Below, piece after piece: positions 25,433-33,683 of a stretch of DNA of 64,000 bases. The translations under genes and the position numbers were made by a program. A model generated the notes under the pieces. That model made no database searches and was not told the DNA's origin. It saw only the letters and a program-made list of their open reading frames with translations. The number at the start of each line of letters is the position of its first letter. Position 1 is the first letter of the stretch. Source of the DNA: an uncultured Bacteroidales bacterium (GTDB taxonomy: Bacteria > Bacteroidota > Bacteroidia > Bacteroidales > Muribaculaceae); the NCBI GenBank assembly GCA_902776435.1, contig CACYQB010000013.1, positions 1-64,000 of the forward strand. The letters run 5' to 3'.

Positions 25433-26100
25433 TACTTGCCCTCCTGTGCTGATTCAACAATGAGTTTGTTGCCCTCACGAGAGATGCTGAGCGACTCGAA
25501 GTGGGACAGCATGTCCACGACCATATCGAGGGAATAGTCCGGCTCCCACTCATAATAGAGACGCAACGAGCGCACATCGTCGGTGCGGTATTCCACGTCA
25601 ACGTGGTAATAGGCAGCGAGTTCGGCCAGCATCTGCTCCAGCGGTACGTTGTCATAGAGCCGGGGCTCGGCCATGACAGTAGCCGTCAATGAGTCGGTGG
25701 ATTGCTCAATAGTCTCTGGAGCCGTGTCGGCGGTGACGGCAGGGGTTTCAGGCTTGACAACGGCTGTCTCCTCTATCGTCTGCTTTTGCAGGCCGAAGAA
25801 ACCTGTCTTAACGGCGGCATAGGAGACTCCGAAGAGAACCAAAGCAATCGCGGCGGTCGCGGCGACTTTGCGCCACAAGGGGATAATGGTAGCGCGAGGA
25901 CGTTGCGACTGGGCCAGACGTTGCCATTCGGCATCAATGGTCTCGCCGCTCACCTCGGGCGACGGGGCGGTACTCTTGACTTTCGCCATCAGGGTATAAA
26001 GTTCACGGCACTCGTCATCGGCAAGGATCTCTTGCCATTGTGCCTCGCTGTAACGCTCGGGTTGTTCCAGCATCTGGAATAGTAAATCGGTCTTGTTCAT
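25432..26100 (-). CDS. Short FecR-like anti-sigma factor (cassette 2)
   Basis: The 222-residue product has the same length and layout as its paralog at 14576-15244. The N-terminus contains LADDECRELYTLMAK, one membrane helix (about 85-105, AATAAIALVLFGVSYAAV) is followed by a Pro/Thr-rich linker, and the C-terminal DUF4974/STN-like domain runs DNVPLEQMLAELAAYYHVDVEY to the end. The central FecR domain is absent. It lies 54 bases after the sigma stop and touches the broken receptor copy C. It would hold the adjacent ECF factor and sense the receptor STN domains, which in this cassette are both damaged. Confidence 0.8.
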   Translation of the reverse strand: MNKTDLLFQMLEQPERYSEAQWQEILADDECRELYTLMAKVKSTAPSPEVSGETIDAEWQRLAQSQRPRATIIPLWRKVAATAAIALVLFGVSYAAVKTGFFGLQKQTIEETAVVKPETPAVTADTAPETIEQSTDSLTATVMAEPRLYDNVPLEQMLAELAAYYHVDVEYRTDDVRSLRLYYEWEPDYSLDMVVDMLSHFESLSISREGNKLIVESAQEGK

Positions 26101-26154
26101 TGCTGCTTAGTTTTAAGTTTCAAGTTGTAAGTTTTAAGTTGGCATCCGCCCTCC

Positions 26155-26655
26155 TTACGCCTCATTTCTCTTAAGTGTTATACGAAGTTGATCGAGTGCG
26201 CTGTGCAGGTGCTTGTAGATGGTAGTATGGCTTACGCCCAGACGACGAGCGACCTCGGTCAAGGCTACACCTTCATGAAAATGCAGGCGTATCACCTCTC
26301 GGCACACAGGCGGAACCAGAGCATCGATGCCCTTGCTGAGCACTTCAATTTCGCGCTCAAGGTCCTCGGGCGAAGTCTGTTCCGCTACAGTGTCGGGAAT
26401 GAGGTACTGCTGCAACTGGGCATGCAACTTGCGGTCACGCATCACGTTCAGGCACTGGTTGCGCACGCATGACAACAGAAAAGGCAAGACGGTCGTTTCA
26501 CGCAGTTCCGTTTGTTCCACAAGCAACTTGGCAAAGACGTCGTGCACAACGTCCTTGCTGTCGTCATCGTCGTGCAACAGCAGGTAAGCCAGCCGATGCA
26601 TCGCACTGTAATGTTGCCTGAACAGCCCCTCGATATGTCTTTCTCTGTCTGTCAT
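26155..26655 (-). CDS. ECF RNA polymerase sigma factor (cassette 2)
   Basis: From the ATG at 26655 (MTDRERHIEGLFRQHY) the product has 166 residues. Region 2 is seen as HYSAMHRLAYLLLHDDDDSKDVVHDVFAKLL, and region 4 as FHEGVALTEVARRLGVSHTTIYKHL. It is a paralog of the sigma factor at 15241-15741, including the VPFLLSCVRNQCLNVMRDRK-like stretch. Leader sequences of the two genes are partly conserved. It heads an operon of FecR-like anti-sigma, receptor copy C, a small secreted protein and receptor copy B. Confidence 0.87.
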   Translation of the reverse strand: MTDRERHIEGLFRQHYSAMHRLAYLLLHDDDDSKDVVHDVFAKLLVEQTELRETTVLPFLLSCVRNQCLNVMRDRKLHAQLQQYLIPDTVAEQTSPEDLEREIEVLSKGIDALVPPVCREVIRLHFHEGVALTEVARRLGVSHTTIYKHLHSALDQLRITLKRNEA

Positions 26656-26790
26656 ACACTCTATATACACACAGAAACCGATTTTTTAAACCCCAAACGG
26701 AGTTTTTTTCTCATTTTTTTCGCTATCAGTTTTGACGTTGCAAAAATACTTGAATATTACACTAAACGCCAATACCTAAATGGGTGTTTT
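26656..26790 (-). promoter_or_regulatory. Leader and promoter region of sigma cassette 2
   Basis: On the minus strand it contains an ACCCATTTAGGTATTGG box, a good -7 match TATTTTTG near 26740, then AAACTGATAGCG, CTCCGTTTGGGG and GTGTATATAGAGTGTATGACAG. The order is shared with 19835-19940 and partly with 15757-15835, suggesting common regulation. Confidence 0.5.
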
Positions 26791-26859
26791 TGGATTTATG
26801 CAAGAACTTCATCGTTGAAATGCGAATACCAGCACGAGAAGTGCGCACCTCATTAAGCA

Positions 26860-27903
26860 TCAATACGAGGACTTTTGGGTTGACTCTGACTTGCTGACGA
26901 AGTAGTCGGCAATGTCGGCAGTCGGGGCGATGGCTGTAAGCAGAGACTCGTAATCGGGGATGAGCAGTGAGGCATCGTGCCAGTGGTGCTGCTGGGCGAT
27001 TTTGCGCCAGTCGGCAATGGCGTCGGCATCAGGATAGAGTGTTACATCACGACCATTCAGCACGCTGCGCTCACTCAGTGCATTGAGGTTGCTTTTTGAG
27101 CCTGTAGCCAGCCAAATCACGCCGTGAATCACCATCGAGGCGATGATGGCGGTTTTCTCGCTTTCTACGACGGCTACTGGAAAGTCGGGGTGCCGCGAAA
27201 GCAGGTGCTCCCCAAAGTAAACCAATTCGGCACGCTGGCCCTCTTGAGGCTGTTTGCGATAAATGAGCGGATATATCGATTTGTCTCGGTGTCCGTCGCT
27301 GCAATAAGCCATCGCCTTGATTTGGCGCAGACGATGGTTGACGTCCAGGTAGCGGAACATCGTGCGGCGGCCGTCATACCCCACTTCGTAGCGCTTGAAC
27401 GCTTCATGAGTGCCAGGATAAAGGCTCTTGAGAAATCTGTACAGATTGGACATTTCAATCACATTAGGCCGAGTCGTGCGTTGGTAATCCTCCCATCTCT
27501 CTTCGTAGTAGATCGGCTCCGGTCGTGATTGCACTACTGGTGCAACACGACGTGGAATATAGGGAAGCGAGTGGTGACCTCGTGTCATCGTCACACCATT
27601 CGCCCGCAGATGGGCAATGATGGTGCCTGGGGAGATTCGTGACGGAGCGCGGCAGCTGCGCCATTGCGACATCACGTCACGGTCGCCCTTATAGCCGCCA
27701 CTGTTACGGCTCAACGAGAGCCACAGCTCCCGCAGAGTTTCCTCATCGGCTGGTGACTCGATGGCCGCTGCACGCAGCGACAAGCAGGCCCGGTACCATG
27801 TCTCGTGGTCATCCAGGCCACCAACCTGCATCACGTCCACCTGACGCAGGATGTCGTTCCAGTCATAATCGCTGGCAGTGTGAGAAGAAAAAGTGCGTTT
27901 CAT
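26860..27903 (-). CDS. Primase-like protein (PriCT-2-like plus TOPRIM-like, DUF6371-type) of an integrative element
   Basis: This 347-residue protein has an N-terminal helical domain (about 10-105) with SLSRNSGGYKG and HLRANGV, like the C-terminal domain of mobile-element primases. The remainder resembles DUF6371/TOPRIM proteins, with a VAVVESEKTAIIA motif (acidic Glu) and YPDADAIADW (Asp pair). Proteins of this type occur next to AAA ATPases in Bacteroidales mobilizable elements and are thought to serve element replication. Here it is the last gene of the element; relaxase genes, which usually follow, are absent. Confidence 0.75.
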   Translation of the reverse strand: MKRTFSSHTASDYDWNDILRQVDVMQVGGLDDHETWYRACLSLRAAAIESPADEETLRELWLSLSRNSGGYKGDRDVMSQWRSCRAPSRISPGTIIAHLRANGVTMTRGHHSLPYIPRRVAPVVQSRPEPIYYEERWEDYQRTTRPNVIEMSNLYRFLKSLYPGTHEAFKRYEVGYDGRRTMFRYLDVNHRLRQIKAMAYCSDGHRDKSIYPLIYRKQPQEGQRAELVYFGEHLLSRHPDFPVAVVESEKTAIIASMVIHGVIWLATGSKSNLNALSERSVLNGRDVTLYPDADAIADWRKIAQQHHWHDASLLIPDYESLLTAIAPTADIADYFVSKSESTQKSSY

Positions 27904-27987
27904 TGGTTTCTGTTATTTTAGAGTTGTTGGTGCAACGGTAATTATGATTACTTCACTACTTGTGCAATCGCTCCGGTGTCGAGGGGT

Positions 27988-28039
27988 GGTGCAGTTTATA
28001 TATTACACCCCCTTTATAGGGGGTGATATAAATTGCACC
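27988..28039. repeat. Long, GC-capped hairpin between the AAA and primase-like genes
   Basis: Arms of about 22-25 bases (27988-28012 and 28018-28039) pair almost fully: GGTGCA at the base, a TTTATAT middle and CACCCCC/GGGGGTG at the tip, with a 5-base loop. It follows the ATPase stop by four bases. No T-run follows, so an attenuator, RNA-stability hairpin or replication-origin structure are all possible. Confidence 0.6.
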
Positions 28040-28043
28040 TCAC

Positions 28044-29255
28044 CTACGTAGCTTCACCATCGGTTGCATAATTCAGACCATTGTCGCGCTTGACAATCAG
28101 GCCTGCTTCCATAGTCTGTTTGATGTCTTCCATGACGGTTCGTTTGCTCACTTTGTATGCCCGCATCACCTGATTTACAATATCGGTGCTACGACTACCG
28201 CCGTGTACGTCGCGGCAGTAGATGGCGATGGCATTGCAGCGCACCTCCTGATTCATCGTGGGGCCATTGTCCTGTGGCGCTCCCACCACCTCTGGCAAGC
28301 CTTGGTCGTTCACTTTGAAACAAAAGTCCTCTGGGCGCTTTCCACGGGCCTTCTCGAAGGAGACTTTCGTTATCTCGCCATCGGCGTTGAAAACCATGGC
28401 CGTTTCAGTTTTGCGGTACAGGTTAGAGCCAGCATGGCCACGCGGACGCAGCACCTTTCCTCCGCTCATCACGTCATTCAGATTGGCGTGGATGACAGTG
28501 AGGATGTGGCAGTTGTAGTGTGAAGAGAACTTCATCACAAACTGCTGGATGATGGCACCCTCAACAATGTGGTTGGGATCATTGCACAAGTCGGCGATGC
28601 CATCGATGACCACGAGAGACGGACGATACTGCTCGATAGCCAGTGCACACGCCATCAGGCGCTTGGGCGGGTCTATTTCGCGCAGGTCGAAGACTTCAAG
28701 CAAAGCGGCATCAGAGTCAAGAATACGCCTCATGCGACGCTTGATGCGTCGTGCCCTGCCTCTACCCTGCTCCGTGTCAATCCACAACACACGACCTGGC
28801 TCGGCATCGGCACGGACGAAATAGTTGGAACGTGGGCGGGTGCATGCACTCAAGTATTCGGCCACTAGCAGCAGGCAGCCGAAAGTCTTGCGTGTACCCG
28901 GCACACCGATGATGACCGAGAAGTTTTGCAGAGTCATCATCGGCGATTCTTTACTGCCGGCATACAGGATGGGCACCTCGTCGCAGTCATCGTTGTCCAC
29001 TTCCTCGGGCGTGATGCGCCCAGAATCAAGGATGTCCTTTACAGCGCCGGGGTCAATCTGGTCTGCCTCACTTTCATAGGCAGTTGCGGCAGTGATAACG
29101 TCATGCAGCATGCGCAGCGATTCGGGCACGAGCTGGCCATTAGCGGCATACTGGTCAGCCGTTGGACGGTCTTTTCCGTTTTTAGCGGCTAACATCGTCG
29201 CACTCATCGGGTCAATGACATTGCCCGTGGGTGAGTTTTCAGAAAAATCATTCAT
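28044..29255 (-). CDS. AAA_25 / RepA-like ATPase of an integrative element
   Basis: This 403-residue protein has Walker A GVPGTRKT (near residue 115), Walker B SLVVIDGIADL (near 215) and a RecA-fold motif ILTVIHAN (near 255). The C-terminus contains a winged-helix-like stretch (VNQVMRAYKVSKRTVMEDIKQTMEAG). This is the RepA/AAA_25 ATPase class found in replication modules of mobile elements, acting as helicase or helicase loader. It lies between the HTH gene at 29345 and the primase-like gene at 26860, the standard gene order in Bacteroidales elements. Confidence 0.8.
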   Translation of the reverse strand: MNDFSENSPTGNVIDPMSATMLAAKNGKDRPTADQYAANGQLVPESLRMLHDVITAATAYESEADQIDPGAVKDILDSGRITPEEVDNDDCDEVPILYAGSKESPMMTLQNFSVIIGVPGTRKTFGCLLLVAEYLSACTRPRSNYFVRADAEPGRVLWIDTEQGRGRARRIKRRMRRILDSDAALLEVFDLREIDPPKRLMACALAIEQYRPSLVVIDGIADLCNDPNHIVEGAIIQQFVMKFSSHYNCHILTVIHANLNDVMSGGKVLRPRGHAGSNLYRKTETAMVFNADGEITKVSFEKARGKRPEDFCFKVNDQGLPEVVGAPQDNGPTMNQEVRCNAIAIYCRDVHGGSRSTDIVNQVMRAYKVSKRTVMEDIKQTMEAGLIVKRDNGLNYATDGEAT

Positions 29256-29344
29256 GGTACAAGAATATTAAGATTATTCTGCAAAGTACGCATATGAGGA
29301 CACCTCTCCGCAATGTCAAAAAGCAGAGAGGTATCATCAATTCG

Positions 29345-29641
29345 CTAATCATGGCGCTGGCCTGCTCCTGCCAGGCGATTGATGTCTTCACGACGATAGG
29401 CCACGCGACGCCCAACATGGCGCTTGGGCAGATAGCCACTCTTGTCCCATCGGATAAGCGTGCGCAGGCTTACCTTGAGTAATTTTGCAGCTTCTTCCTG
29501 AAAGACAAAGCCGTCATCAGACTTGGGTTGTTCAACATTGTGTGTTTTTCCTTGCAATTGTTGGATGACGCGATTAGCAATCGTTTCTGCCAACTGATTG
29601 TAATCGTCCTCCGTAAGCAAGATTAGATTTGTCGCTTTCAT
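29345..29641 (-). CDS. Helix-turn-helix (excisionase-type) protein
   Basis: This 98-residue protein carries a C-terminal HTH_17/MerR-like DNA-binding domain: EEAAKLLKVSLRTLIRWDKSGYLPKRHVGRR followed by VAYRREDINRL. Such small proteins in integrative elements act as excisionase or regulator of the replication genes. It lies 90 bases before the AAA ATPase gene and is preceded by a TACATTTG box (29699-29706). Confidence 0.82.
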   Translation of the reverse strand: MKATNLILLTEDDYNQLAETIANRVIQQLQGKTHNVEQPKSDDGFVFQEEAAKLLKVSLRTLIRWDKSGYLPKRHVGRRVAYRREDINRLAGAGQRHD

Positions 29642-29698
29642 AATGTTTAAAATTTAATGCCTTGACTCCGTTGTCATCGGCATTGCAAAGTTCACACC

Positions 29699-29706
29699 CA
29701 AATGTA
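29699..29706 (-). promoter_or_regulatory. -7 promoter box before the HTH gene
   Basis: The minus strand reads TACATTTG, matching TAnnTTTG, 58 bases before the ATG at 29641. Confidence 0.4.
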
Positions 29707-29754
29707 TAACCAAAACGAATGATTTTATAAGAAAAACGGACAATGAAGCCAATC

Positions 29755-29790
29755 AAGAAAAGTCCCGTAATCTCTTGGATTACAGGACTT
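29755..29790 (-). terminator. Hairpin terminator after the 288-residue element gene
   Basis: AAGTCC-x-GTAATC pairs with GATTAC-x-GGACTT over 12 base pairs around a TCTTG loop; the minus strand continues into TTTTCTTG. It lies 66 bases past the stop at 29856. Confidence 0.65.
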
Positions 29791-29855
29791 AAATACATAA
29801 ATTCAAAAAAATAGTTTTATAAGAAATATAACTTATGCATAATTCCCATACATTA

Positions 29856-30722
29856 TCAGGGGAAGTTACGCAGCCATTGTTTCGCAATATGGGACTGACC
29901 AGAGGACTTGGAAGCACTCAGCGAGTTCCATTGTCCATCTGTCAAGACTGACTTTTTCCAGTTCTTGACCTCATCAATGATAAGTGATGAGATTTGTTCC
30001 ATGGCATAGTAGAACTTTAGTTTATTTTTTGCCTGAATTATATCAGTGGGGAAATGGCCATTCTTGACCCAAACGAAGAAATCCTCATAGTCACATGGCT
30101 TGATAACGCCAGTCTCGACAAGGTAGGCATGGATCTTCTTTACCCTCACCTTATTGGAGCAATTGAACGTTTTCTGACTCTTGGGCTGACTCTCAGGTTG
30201 ACTCTCAGGCTGACACTCGGGCTCTCGGTCGTTCTTTACAGACGGCGAGAAACTCATGTCAACAGCGTGGGGAATGCCAAGTCGTTCCAACCGTTGAGAC
30301 AGTTCTTTGATAGCAAATTTATAAATAGGCGACGAATTGACGATTGCCTGGCCACTGGTTATGGGCTTCTCAAGATAATATATCTGAGGAATATCACCAT
30401 GATAGTTTGGAGAGAGCTTGATGCATTTGAGTACATAATCGAATGCATCCCGCATCGCATCCTGGTTGATCTGCTGCAATAGTTCCAGCAACATTTGCAT
30501 CATCACAGGGTTAAACCCTGCAGTGGCGTATCTAAGGCGCTTCAGCTCGACCTCATCCCCGCCAAACGGGTTGCCAAACTCCTCTATTTTCAACTCTATG
30601 CCTCTTTCACTAGTAGTGACATGTGGCATAACTTTCACATAAGCGTAATTAACGTAAGTCTCCAAACGATCATTGATTTCCTCCTTGGTGAGTTTTCTCT
30701 TTTTGGGTTCTTCTTTTGCCAT
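29856..30722 (-). CDS. Hypothetical protein of the integrative element
   Basis: This 288-residue protein has a Lys-rich start (MAKEEPKKRKLTKEEINDRLE) and a helical N-terminal half. A short repetitive linker follows (ECQPESQPESQPKSQ, near residue 180) whose DNA is a near-perfect tandem of 12-base units, then a C-terminal helical domain (VKKIHAYLVETGVIKPCDYEDF). Proteins in this position, just after the integrase of Bacteroidales elements, are often annotated only as hypothetical. It starts 24 bases after the recombinase gene, so it is probably co-transcribed. No function can be assigned. Confidence 0.65.
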   Translation of the reverse strand: MAKEEPKKRKLTKEEINDRLETYVNYAYVKVMPHVTTSERGIELKIEEFGNPFGGDEVELKRLRYATAGFNPVMMQMLLELLQQINQDAMRDAFDYVLKCIKLSPNYHGDIPQIYYLEKPITSGQAIVNSSPIYKFAIKELSQRLERLGIPHAVDMSFSPSVKNDREPECQPESQPESQPKSQKTFNCSNKVRVKKIHAYLVETGVIKPCDYEDFFVWVKNGHFPTDIIQAKNKLKFYYAMEQISSLIIDEVKNWKKSVLTDGQWNSLSASKSSGQSHIAKQWLRNFP

Positions 30723-30746
30723 TGTTTCTCGATGTATTATGTCATG

Positions 30747-32105
30747 CTATTGTTGTCCATTGTCAAAGAATTTGAAGAATGACTCGATTTGGTGTTTTCT
30801 TAGTTCCTCGGGATCTTTCTCGATATAAATCCTAAACACCTCCTCAGTCTCATGGCCGGTGATGCCCATGATGATTTGTGTCGGCCAGTTGCGTTCAAAC
30901 ATGTTGGTGGCGAAACTGCGGCGGCCGCTGTGAGAAGTCACGAGATTATAGAATTTCTCGCTTAACGTGGTTTTCTCGGCATTCAATGTCCGTTCTAACT
31001 CCACTATATCATCAAAACCCGCCTCTTTGCCATCATCCGTTTCTGAGATAGTCTTGCAGACATCCTTGATGAAGTTATTGAACTTTTGATTACTGATAGG
31101 AGCCGGAAAGCCATCCCTGTATTTTTCCAGCAATGGCTCTACTTCGGGCAATACCGGAATATATACGAGAGCACCCGTCTTTGTTTGTTTGACTTTGAAA
31201 AAGCGGTGCTTCCCATCATCTGTTGTATCGATATTGTCCGGGATAAGTTGACCTAAATCACTATAGCGTTGGCCGGTCCAACACAACAACAAGAATTGGT
31301 CCCTTACACGATCCATGTAACCGTTTAAACGGGCATTGGCCATCACGTGAAGCTTGTTCTCATCCAGATATACATTCTTCACTCGCTCGTGCAGCACCTT
31401 GCACTTGCCACGAACAATGAAGGCACACTTGGCCGCCTGCTCGGGATCGTCGATTCGTTTGCGCAGAACAGTCTTCAGGCTCTTGATGTGCTTTCCTACA
31501 CTATTTTTACGCAGTCCCTGGTCGTACAGGAATTTCACGAACGCGGCATACCAACGTTCATTGAGCTCATCTGTTTCATAATCGGCCACGGAAGAATGTT
31601 TGCAAAACTTCTTGAGCCAGCCCTCAACCTGGGCATAGACACGGACGGAACTCGGCTTGAGGCGTTCTCCGTTATCATTCAGCAATCTTCCTTCCTTGCC
31701 ATCCGAGCAGAATTCATGCACAATTTGCATGAGTGTCTTGTTTTTCTTCTTTTTAGTTTCTGATTTTTTAGGATGCAGGAAATTGTTCGTCTCCTCCAAG
31801 AGCCATAATTTCAGTTCTTCTGAACTCCTTCCGTTGAGACCGCCCTGCGCGGTATAGGCTTCAAGCAGGTGGGCTTTAAGGTTGGTTATTCTTTTGTTGA
31901 TTTTCGCGTTCCGCTCACGTTGATCATCATCGGGCACCTGTTTGATTGACGTGCTCAGTTTTTGCGTCTTGGGTGACCAGTATTCCCTAATGATATGGAT
32001 GCCAGTTGAGAAAAAGGGCTTTATGGTCTGCGTCGCGCTAAAGCGGAAGCGCACTTCTGCTTCTGCTCCACCACCTTTGCTGATTGATATTTGTATGCCT
32101 GCCAT
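30747..32105 (-). CDS. Tyrosine recombinase / integrase
   Basis: I choose the ATG at 32105 (MAGIQISISKGG). A TTG at 32129 lies inside the promoter box. The 452 residues comprise an Arm-DNA-binding N-terminus (VRFRFSATQTIKPFFSTGIH), a SAM-like core-binding domain and a catalytic domain with Arg280 (CWTGQRYSD), His392 and Arg395 (SHSGRRS), His418 (ITGHETEE) and the nucleophile Tyr427 (FRIYIEKD). It belongs to the large Bacteroidales integrase group used by conjugative and mobilizable elements. The stop lies 25 bases before the next element gene. Confidence 0.9.
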   Translation of the reverse strand: MAGIQISISKGGGAEAEVRFRFSATQTIKPFFSTGIHIIREYWSPKTQKLSTSIKQVPDDDQRERNAKINKRITNLKAHLLEAYTAQGGLNGRSSEELKLWLLEETNNFLHPKKSETKKKKNKTLMQIVHEFCSDGKEGRLLNDNGERLKPSSVRVYAQVEGWLKKFCKHSSVADYETDELNERWYAAFVKFLYDQGLRKNSVGKHIKSLKTVLRKRIDDPEQAAKCAFIVRGKCKVLHERVKNVYLDENKLHVMANARLNGYMDRVRDQFLLLCWTGQRYSDLGQLIPDNIDTTDDGKHRFFKVKQTKTGALVYIPVLPEVEPLLEKYRDGFPAPISNQKFNNFIKDVCKTISETDDGKEAGFDDIVELERTLNAEKTTLSEKFYNLVTSHSGRRSFATNMFERNWPTQIIMGITGHETEEVFRIYIEKDPEELRKHQIESFFKFFDNGQQ

Positions 32106-32126
32106 TTTTATTGTAATTTGGTTCTG

Positions 32127-32134
32127 CAAAGATA
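32127..32134 (-). promoter_or_regulatory. -7 promoter box of the integrase gene
   Basis: The minus strand reads TATCTTTG followed by CA, a near-ideal TAnnTTTG box 22 bases before the ATG at 32105. It rules out the TTG start at 32129. Confidence 0.65.
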
Positions 32135-32199
32135 CAAAAGAAATTTATTCCGTTGTCATTCTGTTGTCATAAAAATGGTAAAATAATGTCAATACATTG

Positions 32200-32239
32200 T
32201 CAGACTATGTCTGATTGGTTTGAATTATCTATCAGACAT
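32200..32239. repeat. Clustered palindromes upstream of the integrase, possible attachment/recombination region
   Basis: TCAGAC-TAT-GTCTGA (32200-32214) is a palindrome, and ATGTCTGAT (32207-32215) also pairs with ATCAGACAT (32231-32239). Three copies of the TCAGAC/GTCTGA half-site lie within 40 bases, about 100 bases from the integrase start, where an attachment site or recombinase arm sites would be expected. No matching direct repeat was found at the far end of the element. Confidence 0.35.
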
Positions 32240-32313
32240 TCAGTAATTTATGATGAAATTATCATGACATATCATATCAATGGATGGAGTCCGCTATGCT
32301 CCACAAAACAAGG

Positions 32314-32350
32314 ACAAGCGACTGAAATTCAGCCGCTTGTTTTTTATTTT
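32314..32350 (+). terminator. Strong plus-strand intrinsic terminator with no gene before it
   Basis: ACAAGCG-A-CTGAA pairs with TTCAG-C-CGCTTGT and is followed by TTTTTATTTT. No plus-strand gene lies upstream in the window apart from shadows of the integrase, so it may end a small RNA or be the leftover end of a gene cut by the element insertion. Confidence 0.65.
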
Positions 32351-32509
32351 ATGAGAAAAACACCGTGAGCATTAGTTTCATTCATTTCACGCACGTTAAT
32401 CAGACAACCATAACAACATTTGAACAACAGGCACAACATTCTGCTTGCACCATGATCAGAACGCGGAACCCCCTTTAAACTATAAACTGCGAGCGCAGCG
32501 AGCATATAA

Positions 32510-33328
32510 TTATGGGAGTGGGATTTGGCCGTCATAGACGTGGGTGGCGGGGCCTGTGAGATAGACGTGGCCGTCCTGCTCGCGCCACTCGATGTCGAGG
32601 GTGCCGCCGTCCATGATGATTCTGGACTGGCGGGTTGCTCGCTTCGTCACTGAAGCGGCTACGGCAGTGGCACATGCGCCTGTCCCGCATGCCATGGTGA
32701 TGCCGCTACCACGTTCCCACACGCGCATGCGGATACCATCGGCACGAACCTCAGCAAACTCGATGTTGCAACGCTCGGGGAAACGGGAATGATGCTCAAG
32801 AAGTGAGCCCTCACGGGCCACATCAACGGCATCGATATTGTCAACGAAGATGACGTAATGCGGGTTGCCCATCGAGACAAACACGCCGTCAGGCAAGGGT
32901 TCACCCTGGGGCAGATACAGCGCCTCATCATTGAATTTGGGCTCCAGCATATCAACGGTCACGGCCTCGACAATCCCGTTGTCACCGACCGAGAGTTGCA
33001 GTATCTTGATGCCCGATGCCGTCATCAGGCGTATGCTGGTCTTATCGGTCAAGCCGTTCTCGTACACATACTTGCCGATGCAACGGCTGGCGTTGCCACA
33101 CATCAGCCCCTCGGAGCCGTCAGCATTGAAGATGCGCATCGTGAAGTCGGCTTCGGGGCCCGTAGAACGTCCGATGAGCACCAAGCCGTCACTGCCGATG
33201 CCCATGTGGGGACGACTCCAGGCGATGGCTGCAGCCTGCGGATCAGGAATGGGATAAAGCATGGTGTCAACAAAGATGTAATCATTGCCCACCCCGTGCA
33301 TTTTCATGAAATGGATTTTATCGGTCAT
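32510..33328 (-). CDS. dapF: Diaminopimelate epimerase
   Basis: DapF interconverts LL- and meso-diaminopimelate for lysine and peptidoglycan synthesis in the cytoplasm. This 272-residue protein has both active-site Cys motifs, MCGNASRC (near residue 78) and MACGTGACA (near residue 218), together with [14 protein letters not shown] at the start. Its length matches the family. In Bacteroides, dapF stands beside dapL; here the neighbour on the opposite strand is a MalY/PatB-type aminotransferase instead, separated by a MITE-like repeat (33346-33522). The frame is intact. Confidence 0.95.
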   Translation of the reverse strand: MTDKIHFMKMHGVGNDYIFVDTMLYPIPDPQAAAIAWSRPHMGIGSDGLVLIGRSTGPEADFTMRIFNADGSEGLMCGNASRCIGKYVYENGLTDKTSIRLMTASGIKILQLSVGDNGIVEAVTVDMLEPKFNDEALYLPQGEPLPDGVFVSMGNPHYVIFVDNIDAVDVAREGSLLEHHSRFPERCNIEFAEVRADGIRMRVWERGSGITMACGTGACATAVAASVTKRATRQSRIIMDGGTLDIEWREQDGHVYLTGPATHVYDGQIPLP

Positions 33329-33345
33329 AATGAATCAGTATTTAA

Positions 33346-33522
33346 ATGTGAATCGGACGAAATTCAATTGCTGATACTCAACTCCCCTTCTCGGATAAAA
33401 AGGTCGATGCCACGAAAGGCTAGCCCCCTGAGGTATCATCAACGCCCCCTAGCCCCCTCTAATCTAAGAGGGGGAATCGCTAGCGCGCTGAATCTCAGTG
33501 AAGAAATTGTCAAAGTCACGTT
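33346..33522. repeat. MITE-like palindromic repeat, copy A
   Basis: The ends are inverted relative to each other (a GTGAATCGGACGAAA-type left end and a TTGTCAAAGTCACGTTA right end). Each is followed inward by a CTGATACTCA / CTGAATCTCAG motif and a C-rich block (CCCCTTCTC on the left, CCCCCTCTAATCTAAGAGGGGG on the right). The same layout occurs at 40037-40231 and 60516-60918. No protein is encoded. This copy is the most diverged. Confidence 0.65.
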
Positions 33523-33604
33523 ATTTAGAATTGCTTTACATCAATTATCTCTGCAAAATTAAGCATTAAATTGGATAATCAAATTGCATATCGAAAAAAA
33601 ACAT

Positions 33605-33612
33605 TAACTTTG
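33605..33612 (+). promoter_or_regulatory. -7 promoter box of the aminotransferase gene
   Basis: TAACTTTG matches the Bacteroidales consensus, with ATTG near position -33 (33582-33585). It lies 72 bases before the ATG at 33684. Confidence 0.6.
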
Positions 33613-33683
33613 CGCCAAATAAACAACAATCGTATATCGACCTTAGATTTTTTTCATATCAACCTTAAACCTTGTACAATAAT

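Noticed and set aside
30170-30235. Tandem 12-base units that could suggest a CRISPR or regulatory repeat
   Set aside because: They encode the in-frame PESQPESQPKSQ linker of the element protein and have no spacers.
32270-32312. Possible tRNA or tmRNA 3' end next to the integrase
   Set aside because: A short GGAG...CTCC pairing is present, but no T-arm consensus and no upstream cloverleaf; no matching direct repeat at the other end of the element.
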